NCBI GenBank assembly: GCA_022376925.1
Contig: JAIOJX010000005.1
Span: 7,592,501 to 7,656,500, forward strand
Source: Tragulus kanchil
Taxonomy: Eukaryota; Chordata; Mammalia; Artiodactyla; Tragulidae
DNA length: 64,000 nucleotides
Reading direction: 5' to 3'
Each line of letters begins with the position of its first letter. Positions within the stretch are counted from its first letter, which is position 1. Positions 42,725 through 55,664 of the stretch are shown piece by piece. A model generated the notes under the pieces. That model was given only the letters and a program-made list of their open reading frames with translations. It had not been told where the DNA came from and made no database searches. The position numbers and the translations under genes were made by a program.

Positions 42725-44899
42725 CGAATGCAGGCTTCCTGCTTTTGCACAGGATGCTGAAAGACTGTGCAGGAAGGGGTCTGCTGTGCGTGTTTGGAGG
42801 CTGTGCAAGATAATCATTTTAAACTGGAGGATCCTTGCTTTCCAGTGTTGGGCTCGTTTCTGTCGTACGAGGGACAGCGTGAACCAGCTACATATGTATC
42901 TGTATCCATTCCTTCCTAAGCCTCCCTCCTACCCTTGCAAGTTTATTTATCCGGTATCACGAGTGAGACTCCTCTAGATTCCCAATTACACATTCAAAAA
43001 TCAAAAATGTGTGTAAGGTGTTTGGGTTTTGTCTCTCTCTCTCTCTTTTTAAGTCATTAATTTGTTTTTCGATAAAACAATACTTCACGTGTCTCTGGAA
43101 TCTTCGGGAGGCGTTGTACAAATGGCATTGTGTTTTGCTGTACTTCTTTCAATATTGCAAATTGCCTTTCAGATTTTAATTTGACAGTGTAGCAAGGCCA
43201 GATCAAATACGTTAGGGTTTCTTAAAAATGGACATGGGGCCTTTCATTTGTTTCCAAACTCAACATGTATCCTTTCTGAATCTTACAACATAAACTGTGT
43301 AACAGCCTTTCCAAGTAGATCCTTTCAGCCCAAACGTTGAGGGTCTGGAAATTAGAGACTTCTCCTGTTTGTATATGAAGGGGGTGCTAAGGTGAATGAA
43401 AAGGGAATCTTTCCTTGGGAAGTGCTTGAGAACACACAGCCTGACAGTTTACACACACAGTTCCCTTTCTGACCTGCCTCTTCCACTGGAGAATGACTAG
43501 TTAAAATCTCAAAGCTGCAAGATATTCAGTGTGGCCTTTGATTGAAGTATTTTTATTTCTAATTTTGAAAAACTGGTTTTCTTTTGCCTCAGGAACTTCT
43601 AAAGTTGAAATTGTCAAGACATTTGATTGAACAAGGACTCAGATGATAATAGCATTTGACTGCTTTTAACTTCCAGGTTACTTAATTTAAAAAAATTAAT
43701 TGGAGGATAATCGGCTATAATATTGTTGACCGCAAAGGGGAGCCCACCCTCCTTTCCGCCTTCCTCAAGGAAGCTCCCGACGAGGACAGCAGACCCACCG
43801 CTTTTTCAAGGGACCACACGCTTTAACAGAGCAAACGTCGGGTGCCGTTAAAACCTGCCGGGTGTCCCTGTCTTGAGGTCTTGTGAGTTCTTACGAATGC
43901 AGGCTTCCTGCTTTTGCACAGGATGCTGAAAGACTGTGCAGGAAGGGGTCTGCTGTGCGTGTTTGGAGGCTGTGCAAGATAATCATTTTAAACTGGAGGA
44001 TCCTTGCTTTCCAGTGTTGGGCTCGTTTCTGTCGTACGAGGGACAGCGTGAACCAGCTACATATGTATCTGTATCCATTCCTTCCTAAGCCTCCCTCCTA
44101 CCCTTGCAAGTTTATTTATCCGGTATCACGAGTGAGACTCCTCTAGATTCCCAATTACACATTCAAAAATCAAAAATGTGTGTAAGGTGTTTGGGTTTTG
44201 TCTCTCTCTCTCTCTTTTTAAGTCATTAATTTGTTTTTCGATAAAACAATACTTCACGTGTCTCTGGAATCTTCGGGAGGCGTTGTACAAATGGCATTGT
44301 GTTTTGCTGTACTTCTTTCAATATTGCAAATTGCCTTTCAGATTTTAATTTGACAGTGTAGCAAGGCCAGATCAAATACGTTAGGGTTTCTTAAAAATGG
44401 ACATGGGGCCTTTCATTTGTTTCCAAACTCAACATGTATCCTTTCTGAATCTTACAACATAAACTGTGTAACAGCCTTTCCAAGTAGATCCTTTCAGCCC
44501 AAACGTTGAGGGTCTGGAAATTAGAGACTTCTCCTGTTTGTATATGAAGGGGGTGCTAAGGTGAATGAAAAGGGAATCTTTCCTTGGGAAGTGCTTGAGA
44601 ACACACAGCCTGACAGTTTACACACACAGTTCCCTTTCTGACCTGCCTCTTCCACTGGAGAATGACTAGTTAAAATCTCAAAGCTGCAAGATATTCAGTG
44701 TGGCCTTTGATTGAAGTATTTTTATTTCTAATTTTGAAAAACTGGTTTTCTTTTGCCTCAGGAACTTCTAAAGTTGAAATTGTCAAGACATTTGATTGAA
44801 CAAGGACTCAGATGATAATAGCATTTGACTGCTTTTAACTTCCAGGTTACTTAATTTAAAAAAAAAATTAATTGGAGGATAATCGGCTTATAATATTGT
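42569..44899. repeat. Tandem duplication 13 (42569-43726 / 43739-44899)
   Basis: Direct copies offset about 1,170 bp, with 12 bp of unmatched junction at 43727-43738. The first 155 bp also lie in duplication 12 and so occur three times. Differences are in T and A runs. Confidence 0.94.
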
Positions 44900-45010
44900 G
44901 TTTCTGCCATATAACAATGTGAATCAGCCATAAGTATACACATATGTATACATTTATGAATATATGCATATATATACACACAGACACACACACATATATC
45001 CCCTCTCTCT
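43690..45010 (-). mobile_element. L1 3' end, antisense (43690-43726 and 44855-45010)
   Basis: The sequence AATTGGAGGATAATCGGC and the ATAACAATGTGAATCAGCC that follows resemble the antisense strand of L1 3' UTRs found across artiodactyls. The first part is seen twice because duplication 13 ends inside it; the full fragment is the second one. It is followed by a TATA/CACA-rich stretch (about 44935-44998). Confidence 0.6.
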
Positions 45011-48000
45011 TAAGTTTCCCTCTCTCCCTCTCATCCCCCTTTTTCTTAATATTAAAATGACAGCCTGAATGATCCTCTCAAGTGTAGTGTGTAAAATATA
45101 AGTACCTAAAAAAAAGTTTAAGCACATATTTTCTCCTTTCATTGTTGGAGTATTCAAGTAGCCACTGTATAAAGTTCATGTTAAGTAAAACATGTAAAAA
45201 ATATATGTACTCAGTTTATAGATCCTTATTGCATTCAAATATTTATACAAAGCCTCCACAGGATATTAGCAAAATTTTAAAGACTTTCTTTTTCTTTTAC
45301 TACTAGAAGCTCACAAAGAAGAAGAGAAGCTCACAAAGCAAAATTTCTTCAAACAATAGGATTTCCTGGCCTTGGCAATTCCCACATATCCCAATGCCAG
45401 CATTAGAGAAAATCTGACTTGTGATATTCAAGGGCAGCTAAGCTCAAACCTCCACAAAGAGTGGGCATTTCGCCTGTGTCCACCGTTGTGAACTGAGAAG
45501 GAAACGGTCACAGCCTCAGGATTTAGAGCCTGCCTGCTCTCGTCATATGCTCCTCACCACACACGAGTCTGCTGAGCCTTGTGCAGGTGCATGTACTGAG
45601 CTGGGCACCACTCCGCTTGTGCACCGCCAGGGGGTCAGAAGAACGAGGTGTTCATGCTGGGGCTCTTCCGGTCACAGCTCTTCCTTACTGACTTAGTCCA
45701 GGATATTGTGTCCTGAGTGTGCCCAGGGTTAAAGGCCTGATTGAAATACCTTTTTGGCTAAATGTGTGTAAACCCAAGCATCCAGTGTGTCTGCTTTAAC
45801 GAATTTGGGATGAAATACAACCTATGTGTCCATCACTAACTGTGGGTGGAAAACAACCCGTGTTGAGAGAAATGAGCTCCAGAGCCCTGATTCTGGATGA
45901 TGCTGGAGAAGAGGCTCTTGGGTCCAAGGAGGACATTTCATTGGTGACCCTTCCCCACGAATGAGTGCTGCCCCCTCTGAAATCACAGGAGAACCAGAAA
46001 ATGTGAACTTCCAGTCTGAATATGCCTGCAATGACCTGTCTGTTTCAAGTCTCCTGTGCATTGCCTAGGCACATGCCTGATATTTTATGGCACAGACTTC
46101 CAGGGTGGTAATTCTACTCTTAAGGGACAGCAGCCATCATTCTCAGAAATCACTATGTGGGAGTTACTGGAAGTGATAAGAAATAATTGATAAGAAAGAA
46201 AATGTTAAATGAGTGGGGAAATAAAAAATAGAAGGAACCATAAAGGAAAATCTCTTATGCATCAGGAATCATAGCAATGAAAATGGGTTACTATTGTAGC
46301 GAAAGGAAATCTTCAGTCAATTCTTCTAGATGTGTTACAGTCTGTGTGACGCGTAATCTCATTAACTTCTAGAAGCAAGGTGTGGCTCAATATTACTAAA
46401 TATTTGGAAGACATGCTTTCTAGCGACAAGCAGTGCCTTTCATAATCTCTTAGCAGTCAAATATTTGGGAGCAAAATTGAATCTTGGTGATGATCAATTT
46501 CTCTGAAATCCTCAATACCACCCTTAAAATATATGGATGATAGTAATGTCAATACCATCAAAAACCAAACCAAACTCCTCCAAGCACATCATTTCTAAGC
46601 ATTTTCTGAATACATACACATTAGAAGTGGATTTTTTTTCTAAACATTTGCTGCCCCCATGTGTCCCTTTAAAAAACTGAGTCTTAAAGCTAAATCATGT
46701 TTATTTAGCGTCTCCTGTACAGTTTAGATACACAGAACTACAGTCCGAGAAACAACTGTGATTATTGCAAGAATGAGGGCCAAAGACAAGGCAGGAGAAA
46801 GGTGGAGAAAAGGTCTTACTTTTCCAACCTACTTCTGACGTAATCTCCAGTAATTGCATAACGTCTCTCCGCCTCAGTCTCTTCTGTTATTAAAACGGGT
46901 GGCAGTTAGGCAAAATGGGGAGAATGTGGGAGCCAGATCTTCTCTAAGATCCCATTTTATCTAATATTTGGACATTCTCATTGAGGATAATAAAGCAACC
47001 AGAAAATGTGAACTGGTCCCCAAGGAGGACATTTCATTGGTGACCCTTCCCCACGAATGAGTGCTGCCCCCTCTGAAATCACAGGAGAACCAGAAAATGT
47101 GAACTTCCAGTCTGAATATGCCTGCAATGACCTGTCTGTTTCAAGTCTCCTGTGCATTGCCTAGGCACATGCCTGATATTTTATGGCACAGACTTCCAGG
47201 GTGGTAATTCTACTCTTAAGGGACAGCAGCCATCATTCTCAGAAATCACTATGTGGGAGTTACTGGAAGTGATAAGAAATAATTGATAAGAAAGAAAATG
47301 TTAAATGAGTGGGGAAATAAAAAATAGAAGGAACCATAAAGGAAAATCTCTTATGCATCAGGAATCATAGCAATGAAAATGGGTTACTATTGTAGCGAAA
47401 GGAAATCTTCAGTCAATTCTTCTAGATGTGTTACAGTCTGTGTGACGCGTAATCTCATTAACTTCTAGAAGCAAGGTGTGGCTCAATATTACTAAATATT
47501 TGGAAGACATGCTTTCTAGCGACAAGCAGTGCCTTTCATAATCTCTTAGCAGTCAAATATTTGGGAGCAAAATTGAATCTTGGTGATGATCAATTTCTCT
47601 GAAATCCTCAATACCACCCTTAAAATATATGGATGATAGTAATGTCAATACCATCAAAAACCAAACCAAACTCCTCCAAGCACATCATTTCTAAGCATTT
47701 TCTGAATACATACACATTAGAAGTGGATTTTTTTTCTAAACATTTGCTGCCCCCATGTGTCCCTTTAAAAAACTGAGTCTTAAAGCTAAATCATGTTTAT
47801 TTAGCGTCTCCTGTACAGTTTAGATACACAGAACTACAGTCCGAGAAACAACTGTGATTATTGCAAGAATGAGGGCCAAAGACAAGGCAGGAGAAAGGTG
47901 GAGAAAAGGTCTTACTTTTCCAACCTACTTCTGACGTAATCTCCAGTAATTGCATAACGTCTCTCCGCCTCAGTCTCTTCTGTTATTAAAACGGGTGGCA

Positions 48001-48600
48001 GTTAGGCAAAATGGGGAGAATGTGGGAGCCAGATCTTCTCTAAGATCCCATTTTATCTAATATTTGGACATTCTCATTGAGGATAATAAAGCAGAAGTAG
48101 GAAAAACCAGTCATCCTGCTTTCTGGCAAAGTCGCCAGTTTGGAAGTGCACCCACAACTCATGAATGAATTTCCAGTTTCATCACTGGAATCCATTACCT
48201 TGGTCCTCTGTCATCTTGACCAACCTGCTCTTCAGTGTCTGAGTAGCTCTGAGCTCAAGAGACAAGAAGGAATTCATTTTCAATTAATAGTATGGTGGGT
48301 GAGTAGGCAGTAGACTGATGCGACTTCAAAGATGGAAATCCTCTTCGCGTCTATAGTGTGTATCAGGGGCAGATACTTCTCAAGCTCTCCGAGTTTTTAA
48401 ATCTTTCGTCATGCCATGATCACGTGGCAAAGCCATTCTCTCCTCACTTCCCTGATAATGGAACACCCATTTTGTTCAATTATCAGGCAGCCCAACCTCA
48501 GGTCTCAAGAAGGGCTGGTTCCTCCCTGACCCAAGGGGAGGAATCTTGATTCATCCCAAAGACTTTTCACTGATTCTCACCCCTCACTAGTTTCTTTCAT
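45011..48600. other. Gene-poor AT-rich region
   Basis: Contains tandem duplication 14 and the start of duplication 15. No open frame matches a protein family I recognise. No SINE is seen here. Confidence 0.7.
45924..48093. repeat. Tandem duplication 14 (45924-46997 / 47020-48093)
   Basis: Direct copies offset 1,096 bp. The 22 bp at 46998-47019 resemble internal unit sequence (ACCAGAAAATGTGAAC, also near 45990), as if the junction was misaligned. Otherwise the copies are identical as far as I can read. Confidence 0.95.
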
Positions 48601-50211
48601 TCAGAAGGTTTTGTCTTATTAATAGTATTTTAAAATTATTACTGAGGTATAATGAACATAAAATGTTATATTAGTTTCAGGTATATAATGTAATGATTTG
48701 GTGTTTGTATATATAGTGAAATGGTCCTCGTGATAAATTCTGTTAACATTCATCACCACACATCATTACATATTTTTTCCTTGTGATGAGAACATTTAAA
48801 ATCTACCCTCTTAACAACTTTCAAATATGCAATGCAGTATTATTAGCTATAATCACCATGTTGTACATTGTATCCCCAGGACTTACTTATTTTATATTTA
48901 AAAATTTGTACCTTCTAACCCTCTCCACCCATTTTGCCCACCCCCAACCTCCCTCTGGCAACCATCAGTCTCTTCTCTGGATTTGTGAGCTCTTTTTTTG
49001 TTTCCTTGTTTTTTAAATTCCACTTATAAGTCATAGCATACAATATCCGTCTTCTTTTTTTATTTTTAATATCTGTCTTTTTCTGACCTCATTTAGAGTC
49101 ATGCCCTCAAGGTCTTTTTTTAGCCAGCTCTGCTCTAAGATCCCATTTTATCTAATATTTGGACATTCTCATTGAGGATAATAAAGCAGAAGTAGGAAAA
49201 ACCAGTCATCCTGCTTTCTGGCAAAGTCGCCAGTTTGGAAGTGCACCCACAACTCATGAATGAATTTCCAGTTTCATCACTGGAATCCATTACCTTGGTC
49301 CTCTGTCATCTTGACCAACCTGCTCTTCAGTGTCTGAGTAGCTCTGAGCTCAAGAGACAAGAAGGAATTCATTTTCAATTAATAGTATGGTGGGTGAGTA
49401 GGCAGTAGACTGATGCGACTTCAAAGATGGAAATCCTCTTCCGCGTCTATAGTGTGTATCAGGGGCAGATACTTCTCAAGCTCTCCGAGTTTTTAAATCT
49501 TTCGTCATGCCATGATCACGTGGCAAAGCCATTCTCTCCTCACTTCCCTGATAATGGAACACCCATTTTGTTCAATTATCAGGCAGCCCAACCTCAGGTC
49601 TCAAGAAGGGCTGGTTCCTCCCTGACCCAAGGGGAGGAATCTTGATTCATCCCAAAGACTTTTCACTGATTCTCACCCCTCACTAGTTTCTTTCATTCAG
49701 AAGGTTTTGTCTTATTAATAGTATTTTAAAATTATTACTGAGGTATAATGAACATAAAATGTTATATTAGTTTCAGGTATATAATGTAATGATTTGGTGT
49801 TTGTATATATAGTGAAATGGTCCTCGTGATAAATTCTGTTAACATTCATCACCACACATCATTACATATTTTTTCCTTGTGATGAGAACATTTAAAATCT
49901 ACCCTCTTAACAACTTTCAAATATGCAATGCAGTATTATTAGCTATAATCACCATGTTGTACATTGTATCCCCAGGACTTACTTATTTTATATTTAAAAA
50001 TTTGTACCTTCTAACCCTCTCCACCCATTTTGCCCACCCCCAACCTCCCTCTGGCAACCATCAGTCTCTTCTCTGGATTTGTGAGCTCTTTTTTTGTTTC
50101 CTTGTTTTTTAAATTCCACTTATAAGTCATAGCATACAATATCCGTCTTCTTTTTTTATTTTTAATATCTGTCTTTTTCTGACCTCATTTAGAGTCATGC
50201 CCTCAAGGTCT
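48038..50211. repeat. Tandem duplication 15 (48038-49115 / 49133-50211)
   Basis: Direct copies offset 1,095 bp, carrying the 3' part of an antisense L1. The first 56 bp also end duplication 14 and occur three times. One C insertion near 49441 changes a local open frame between copies. Confidence 0.95.
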
Positions 50212-50860
50212 ATTTATGTTGTTGCCAAATGATAAGATCTCCGCTTTTGATGGCTAAATAATATTCTATTATAGTAATGCCCCAAAAAATAAATTAACAA
50301 TATTTATTTTTATATATCTCATATTTCCTTTATCCATTCACCAACTGATGGACACTTAGGTCATTTTCTTATCTTGTTTATTATAAATGACATTGTAATG
50401 AACAGGAGATTGCGTGTATCTTTTTTTTTTGAAGTGGATGTATGCATGAGTCCGTTTTCATTTTATATATTTATTTGCTTATTTTGGGTCATGCCCCATG
50501 GCATGTGGGAGCTTAGTTCCACCAGGGGTAGGATGCAGAGCCTTGCAGTGGAATCACAGTCTTAACATTGGACCGCCAGGAAGTCCCAAGGTGCATATAT
50601 CTTCAAGTTAGTGTTTTAGACGTTTTTGAATAAATGCCCAGAAGTGGAATTACTGAATCAGGTTGTATGTTCTCTTTTTTGAGGGACCTTAGACTGTTTT
50701 CACAACGACTGCACCCATTTACGTTCTTACCAACAGTGAAAAGGGGCTCCCTTCTCGCCACCTCGTTGCCAACAGGTGTTATTCCTTGTCTTTTGGATAA
50801 TAGCCCTTCTGCGAGGAGTGAGCACAGTCTTTCTTCATCAGAATAAAATACCAATGCCCA
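48635..50860 (-). mobile_element. L1 LINE 3' region, antisense, duplicated and split by a SINE
   Basis: The plus strand carries the reverse complement of L1 3' UTR blocks: ACTGAGGTATAATGAAC near 48645, the TGATGGACACTTAGGTC block near 50347, and further matches to about 50,850. The element is interrupted at about 50468-50590 by a minus-strand SINE. Its 3'-most part (about 48635-49115) is repeated at 49731-50211 through duplication 15. Confidence 0.7.
50468..50590 (-). mobile_element. tRNA-Glu-derived CHR-like SINE fragment
   Basis: The plus strand reads GGCATGTGGGAGCTTAGTTC ... ACCGCCAGGAAGTCCC, the reverse complement of the artiodactyl CHR-type SINE. It is inserted in the antisense L1, whose sequence resumes at about 50591. 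Confidence 0.8.
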
Positions 50861-51692
50861 GGCCTCCCTCCAGAGGATCTCATTAATTGTTCGAGAGCTG
50901 AACAGGCTGTGAAAGCTCTCCAGGTGATGCTAGTGTGCAGCGTGGGTTGAGAATCACTTGTTTAAGCCAGTGATGATCGGTCTGCCTCTCACTGTGGTGA
51001 CTGGTTTAGGAATAAGCACATGATGCTGTTTTTAGTCTTATAAGGAGACATCTGACTGGGGCTGGGGAGTCTTGGTAGTTTTCCTCACTCTTAGAAAAGA
51101 ACAGAAAATAAGGTTATGGCCTTATCTTCTCTTCTAGGTTTTGTTGGTTACCCTAGGTGATGTAAGGGTGATGTCTGGAGCTGCTGCTTGTGACCTTGAA
51201 GATCTTGTGACCATGAAGGAAGATCCCGCATGCAAGGTAAAGCAGATGGAAGGGAAGAAAGAATTTTAGGCTTTTAATGTTTGTTTGTTTGTTTTTAAGA
51301 CGCTGAATTATGGAGAGGGAGATAGGAGGGAAATTTATGAGGGAGGGAATGTGTACCTATGACCGATTCATGTTGATGTTTGGTAGCATCCAACCTGAGA
51401 AGTTTTTGAGGACTTCCGTGGTGGTACACTGGATCAGAATCTGTATTTTAAATCGGGTTCCTCAAGCCATGTCCTTGAAACCCATAGGATCCCATAGGTT
51501 TTGCTAGTGTTCTATGGGAACATTTTGTAAGTAGGATTTTGTATGAATGTGTATATAGTTATGTGGTAAAATGTACAAGAATATAGTTCCAGATATTATT
51601 TCTTTCACTTTACCCTTCAAACTAAAGTTGTGTGTTTGTATATTGTGCTGTAATATTAATATGCTAGCACACTCTGGCTGATGAAGCAACAT
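50861..51692. other. Gene-poor sequence
   Basis: No exon or open frame of note. A short stretch at about 51408-51445 begins like a tRNA-derived SINE (GACTTCCGTGGTGGTACAC) but is not followed by a recognisable body. Confidence 0.6.
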
Positions 51693-53882
51693 AGTAAGTG
51701 ACTATACTCCTGGTTGCTTGGAGGATCTTGAGTCTAGCATTCTTGCTATTACCATATGTGTCTTTCTATGTGAATTATATACAGGTGTACCCTCACTTGT
51801 GTGGAGATATATATATACACACATATATATATAAACAAGTTATTAATTTTGGTCTGATCACTATCTATTACCACATACAACTTAAAAATTCAAACCCCAC
51901 AGGCAGGAAATGCAACATTTCAGCTTAACTCCAGTGGATTTCCAAACATTTTCTCCATGAGCAGATGGCCTAATATCCAACTGAATAGAAAACAGATTTA
52001 TAGAAGCTATAGACTATAGAAACTATTCATGTGTCCCTACCTAACCACTAATAATTCTGTTATTCAACTTTTCCATGTACCAAGAAACCAATGAAGTCTG
52101 TAGACCTTTTCGTCAACTATAATCAGAAACATGTGGTGAGAGCCACAGATGCGTATCCTTAGAGCAACAGGCACAGTGGCAGGACTTCCCTGGTGGTCTA
52201 GTGGTGACGAATCCTCCTGACAGTGCATGGAGTATGGGTTCAGTCCTTGGTACAGGAAGATTTCACATGCCGAGAGGCAACTAAGCCCACATGGCCGCAA
52301 CTACTGAGCCCACATGCCCTGGAACCCTGCACCACAACTGGAGAGGGGCCCCTGCTCCCTGAAGCTAGAGAAAGCCCGTGCACCACAAGTAAAGATCCAG
52401 TGCAGCCAAAAAAAGAATAAATGATAAAAGAAAAAAAAATTTTAAAGATGCAGAGGGATAGTCGTGATGTGATCACCTTCAGAGACACAGTGCTCTTCAC
52501 TGGAGGATTAAGGGCCAAGACTGCAATACCCTGTCCATTCGTAAGGCTTTGTCATCTCCACCAGGATCCTCCCGTGTCCGTCCCGTGCTGTAGCCATTCT
52601 TCCCCGAAGCTGTCTGACCCATTTAAATATTAATATACGACATACGTCCTTCTAAAAATAGCTACCGTCACAGGTAAGGCAATGCTCAATTTACAATGTT
52701 TTGAAATGTGTGGGTTTTCTGATGGGAGGAATGGATGGCATCAAGACTGGAACGGAAGAATGGGATTCTACTGTGAACCTCGCCACAAGTAAGTGACTAT
52801 ACTCCTGGTTGCTTGGAGGATCTTGAGTCTAGCATTCTTGCTATTACCATATGTGTCTTTCTATGTGAATTATATACAGGTGTACCCTCACTTGTGTGGA
52901 GATATATATATCACACATATATATATAAACAAGTTATTAATTTTGGTCTGATCACTATCTATTACCACATACAACTTAAAAATTCAAACCCCACAGGCAG
53001 GAAATGCAACATTTCAGCTTAACTCCAGTGGATTTCCAAACATTTTCTCCATGAGCAGATGGCCTAATATCCAACTGAATAGAAAACAGATTTATAGAAG
53101 CTATAGACTATAGAAACTATTCATGTGTCCCTACCTAACCACTAATAATTCTGTTATTCAACTTTTCCATGTACCAAGAAACCAATGAAGTCTGTAGACC
53201 TTTTCGTCAACTATAATCAGAAACATGTGGTGAGAGCCACAGATGCGTATCCTTAGAGCAACAGGCACAGTGGCAGGACTTCCCTGGTGGTCTAGTGGTG
53301 ACGAATCCTCCTGACAGTGCATGGAGTATGGGTTCAGTCCTTGGTACAGGAAGATTTCACATGCCGAGAGGCAACTAAGCCCACATGGCCGCAACTACTG
53401 AGCCCACATGCCCTGGAACCCTGCACCACAACTGGAGGGGCCCCTGCTCCCTGAAGCTAGAGAAAGCCCGTGCACCACAAGTAAAGATCCAGTGCAGCCA
53501 AAAAAAGAATAAATGATAAAAGAAAAAAAAATTTTAAAGATGCAGAGGGATAGTCGTGATGTGATCACCTTCAGAGACACAGTGCTCTTCACTGGAGGAT
53601 TAAGGGCCAAGACTGCAATACCCTGTCCATTCGTAAGGCTTTGTCATCTCCACCAGGATCCTCCCGTGTCCGTCCCGTGCTGTAGCCATTCTTCCCCGAA
53701 GCTGTCTGACCCATTTAAATATTAATATACGACATACGTCCTTCTAAAAATAGCTACCGTCACAGGTAAGGCAATGCTCAATTTACAATGTTTTGAAATG
53801 TGTGGGTTTTCTGATGGGATGAAGGGAAGGCATCAAGACTGGAACGGGAAGAATGGGATTCTACTGTGAACCTCGCCACAAG
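51693..53882. repeat. Tandem duplication 16 (51693-52787 / 52788-53882)
   Basis: Direct copies offset 1,095 bp with a clean junction, containing a CHR-like SINE. Copy differences are a two-base CA indel in the TATACACA stretch (51820 against 52910), an AG indel near 52343, and a few bases near the ends. Confidence 0.95.
52180..52440 (+). mobile_element. CHR-like tRNA-Glu SINE (copy 1; repeated at 53276-53535)
   Basis: Starts GGACTTCCCTGGTGGTCTAG (tRNA-Glu A-box region), has a TTCAGTCCTTGG B-box-like segment and the CCGCAACTACTGAGCCCACA body, and ends with an A-rich tail. Typical of artiodactyl CHR SINEs. The second copy is part of tandem duplication 16. Confidence 0.85.
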
Positions 53883-55664
53883 CTACCTGCACGTCCTCGG
53901 GCAAGTTGTTTCATGTCTCCAAGTCACATTTCCCAACTTGCAGAGCAAGAGTGTGGGACGGATGATCTCCGAGTCTCCTTCCAGCTCTCAAAGCCCTTTG
54001 TGTCAGATTCATGGATCTGTCAGATGAGTTCCAAAACAACCCAGCCTGGAAACAGTGTTTCTAAAAATGATACAACTGAGAAACCTCAAGTCACCAGACT
54101 AGAAGATACTGTCTAATGTATTTCACCACCTTCAGATGAAATCTAAGCAAGTAAACAATCCTAGATAAGATTCATGATTATTAAACAAAACATTTTCAGT
54201 TTTTTGTATTTCACTCTCTACCTTAACTTATAAAAGCTGGGTAACGTCAGCCTGACATGGAGGTAATAAGCCATTTAAGCACATTATTGGTTGCATTGAA
54301 GACAGCTATATAAACACATGCCAATAATATCCAGGGATATCATTAAAATTATAAAATTTCCTTAAGGGAACTGATTCATACAAACCTATGAGTAGATTCT
54401 ATATAATAATCTTTACAGGCAAGTCTGCCCGTTGTATTGTTTTTTAAGCAGGATTAACCTTACAATGACGTTTGCTGTCTACAAAAATCCTCTAAGCATG
54501 AGAGAATATTGCATTTGGGTATTTAAATGTGCACAAATCAGATTAAAAATAATATTGTTTAGCCATAGATACCTGGGCCAGGAAGAATAAATGATAAAAG
54601 AAAAAATTTTAAAGATGCAGAGGGATAGTCGTGATGTGATCACCTTCAGAGACACAGTGCTCTTCACTGGAGGATTAAGGGCCAAGACTGCAATACCCTG
54701 TCCATTCGTAAGGCTTTGTCATCTCCACCAGGATCCTCCGTGTCCGTCCCGTGCTGTAGCCATTCTTCCCCGAAGCTGTCTGACCCATTTAAATATTAAT
54801 ATACGACATACGTCCTTCTAAAAATAGCTACCGTCACAGGTAAGGCAATGCTCAATTTACAATGTTTTGAAATGTGTGGGTTTTCTGATGGGATGAAGGG
54901 AAGGCATCAAGACTGGAACGGGAAGAATGGGATTCTACTGTGAACCTCGCCACAAGCTACCTGCACGTCCTCGGGCAAGTTGTTTCATGTCTCCAAGTCA
55001 CATTTCCCAACTTGCAGAGCAAGAGTGTGGGACGGATGATCTCCGAGTCTCCTTCCAGCTCTCAAAGCCCTTTGTGTCAGATTCATGGATCTGTCAGATG
55101 AGTTCCAAAACAACCCAGCCTGGAAACAGTGTTTCTAAAAATGATACAACTGAGAAACCTCAAGTCACCAGACTAGAAGATACTGTCTAATGTATTTCAC
55201 CACCTTCAGATGAAATCTAAGCAAGTAAACAATCCTAGATAAGATTCATGATTATTAAACAAAACATTTTCAGTTTTTTGTATTTCACTCTCTACCTTAA
55301 CTTATAAAAGCTGGGTAACGTCAGCCTGACATGGAGGTAATAAGCCATTTAAGCACATTATTGGTTGCATTGAAGACAGCTATATAAACACATGCCAATA
55401 ATATCCAGGGATATCATTAAAATTATAAAATTTCCTTAAGGGAACTGATTCATACAAACCTATGAGTAGATTCTATATAATAATCTTTACAGGCAAGTCT
55501 GCCCGTTGTATTGTTTTTTAAGCAGGATTAACCTTACAATGACGTTTGCTGTCTACAAAAATCCTCTAAGCATGAGAGAATATTGCATTTGGGTATTTAA
55601 ATGTGCACAAATCAGATTAAAAATAATATTTTAAGTTTAGCCATAGATACCTGGGCCAGGAAGA
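53505..55664. repeat. Tandem duplication 17 (53505-54582 / 54583-55664)
   Basis: Direct copies offset about 1,078-1,080 bp. The first 380 bp are also within duplication 16, so that part occurs three times (from 52411, 53505 and 54583). Differences are in A and T runs and a TTTTAAG indel near 55630. Confidence 0.94.

Noticed and set aside
52180..52250. Possible tRNA-Glu gene
   Set aside because: A- and B-box-like sequence belongs to a CHR SINE with an A-rich tail and no complete cloverleaf.
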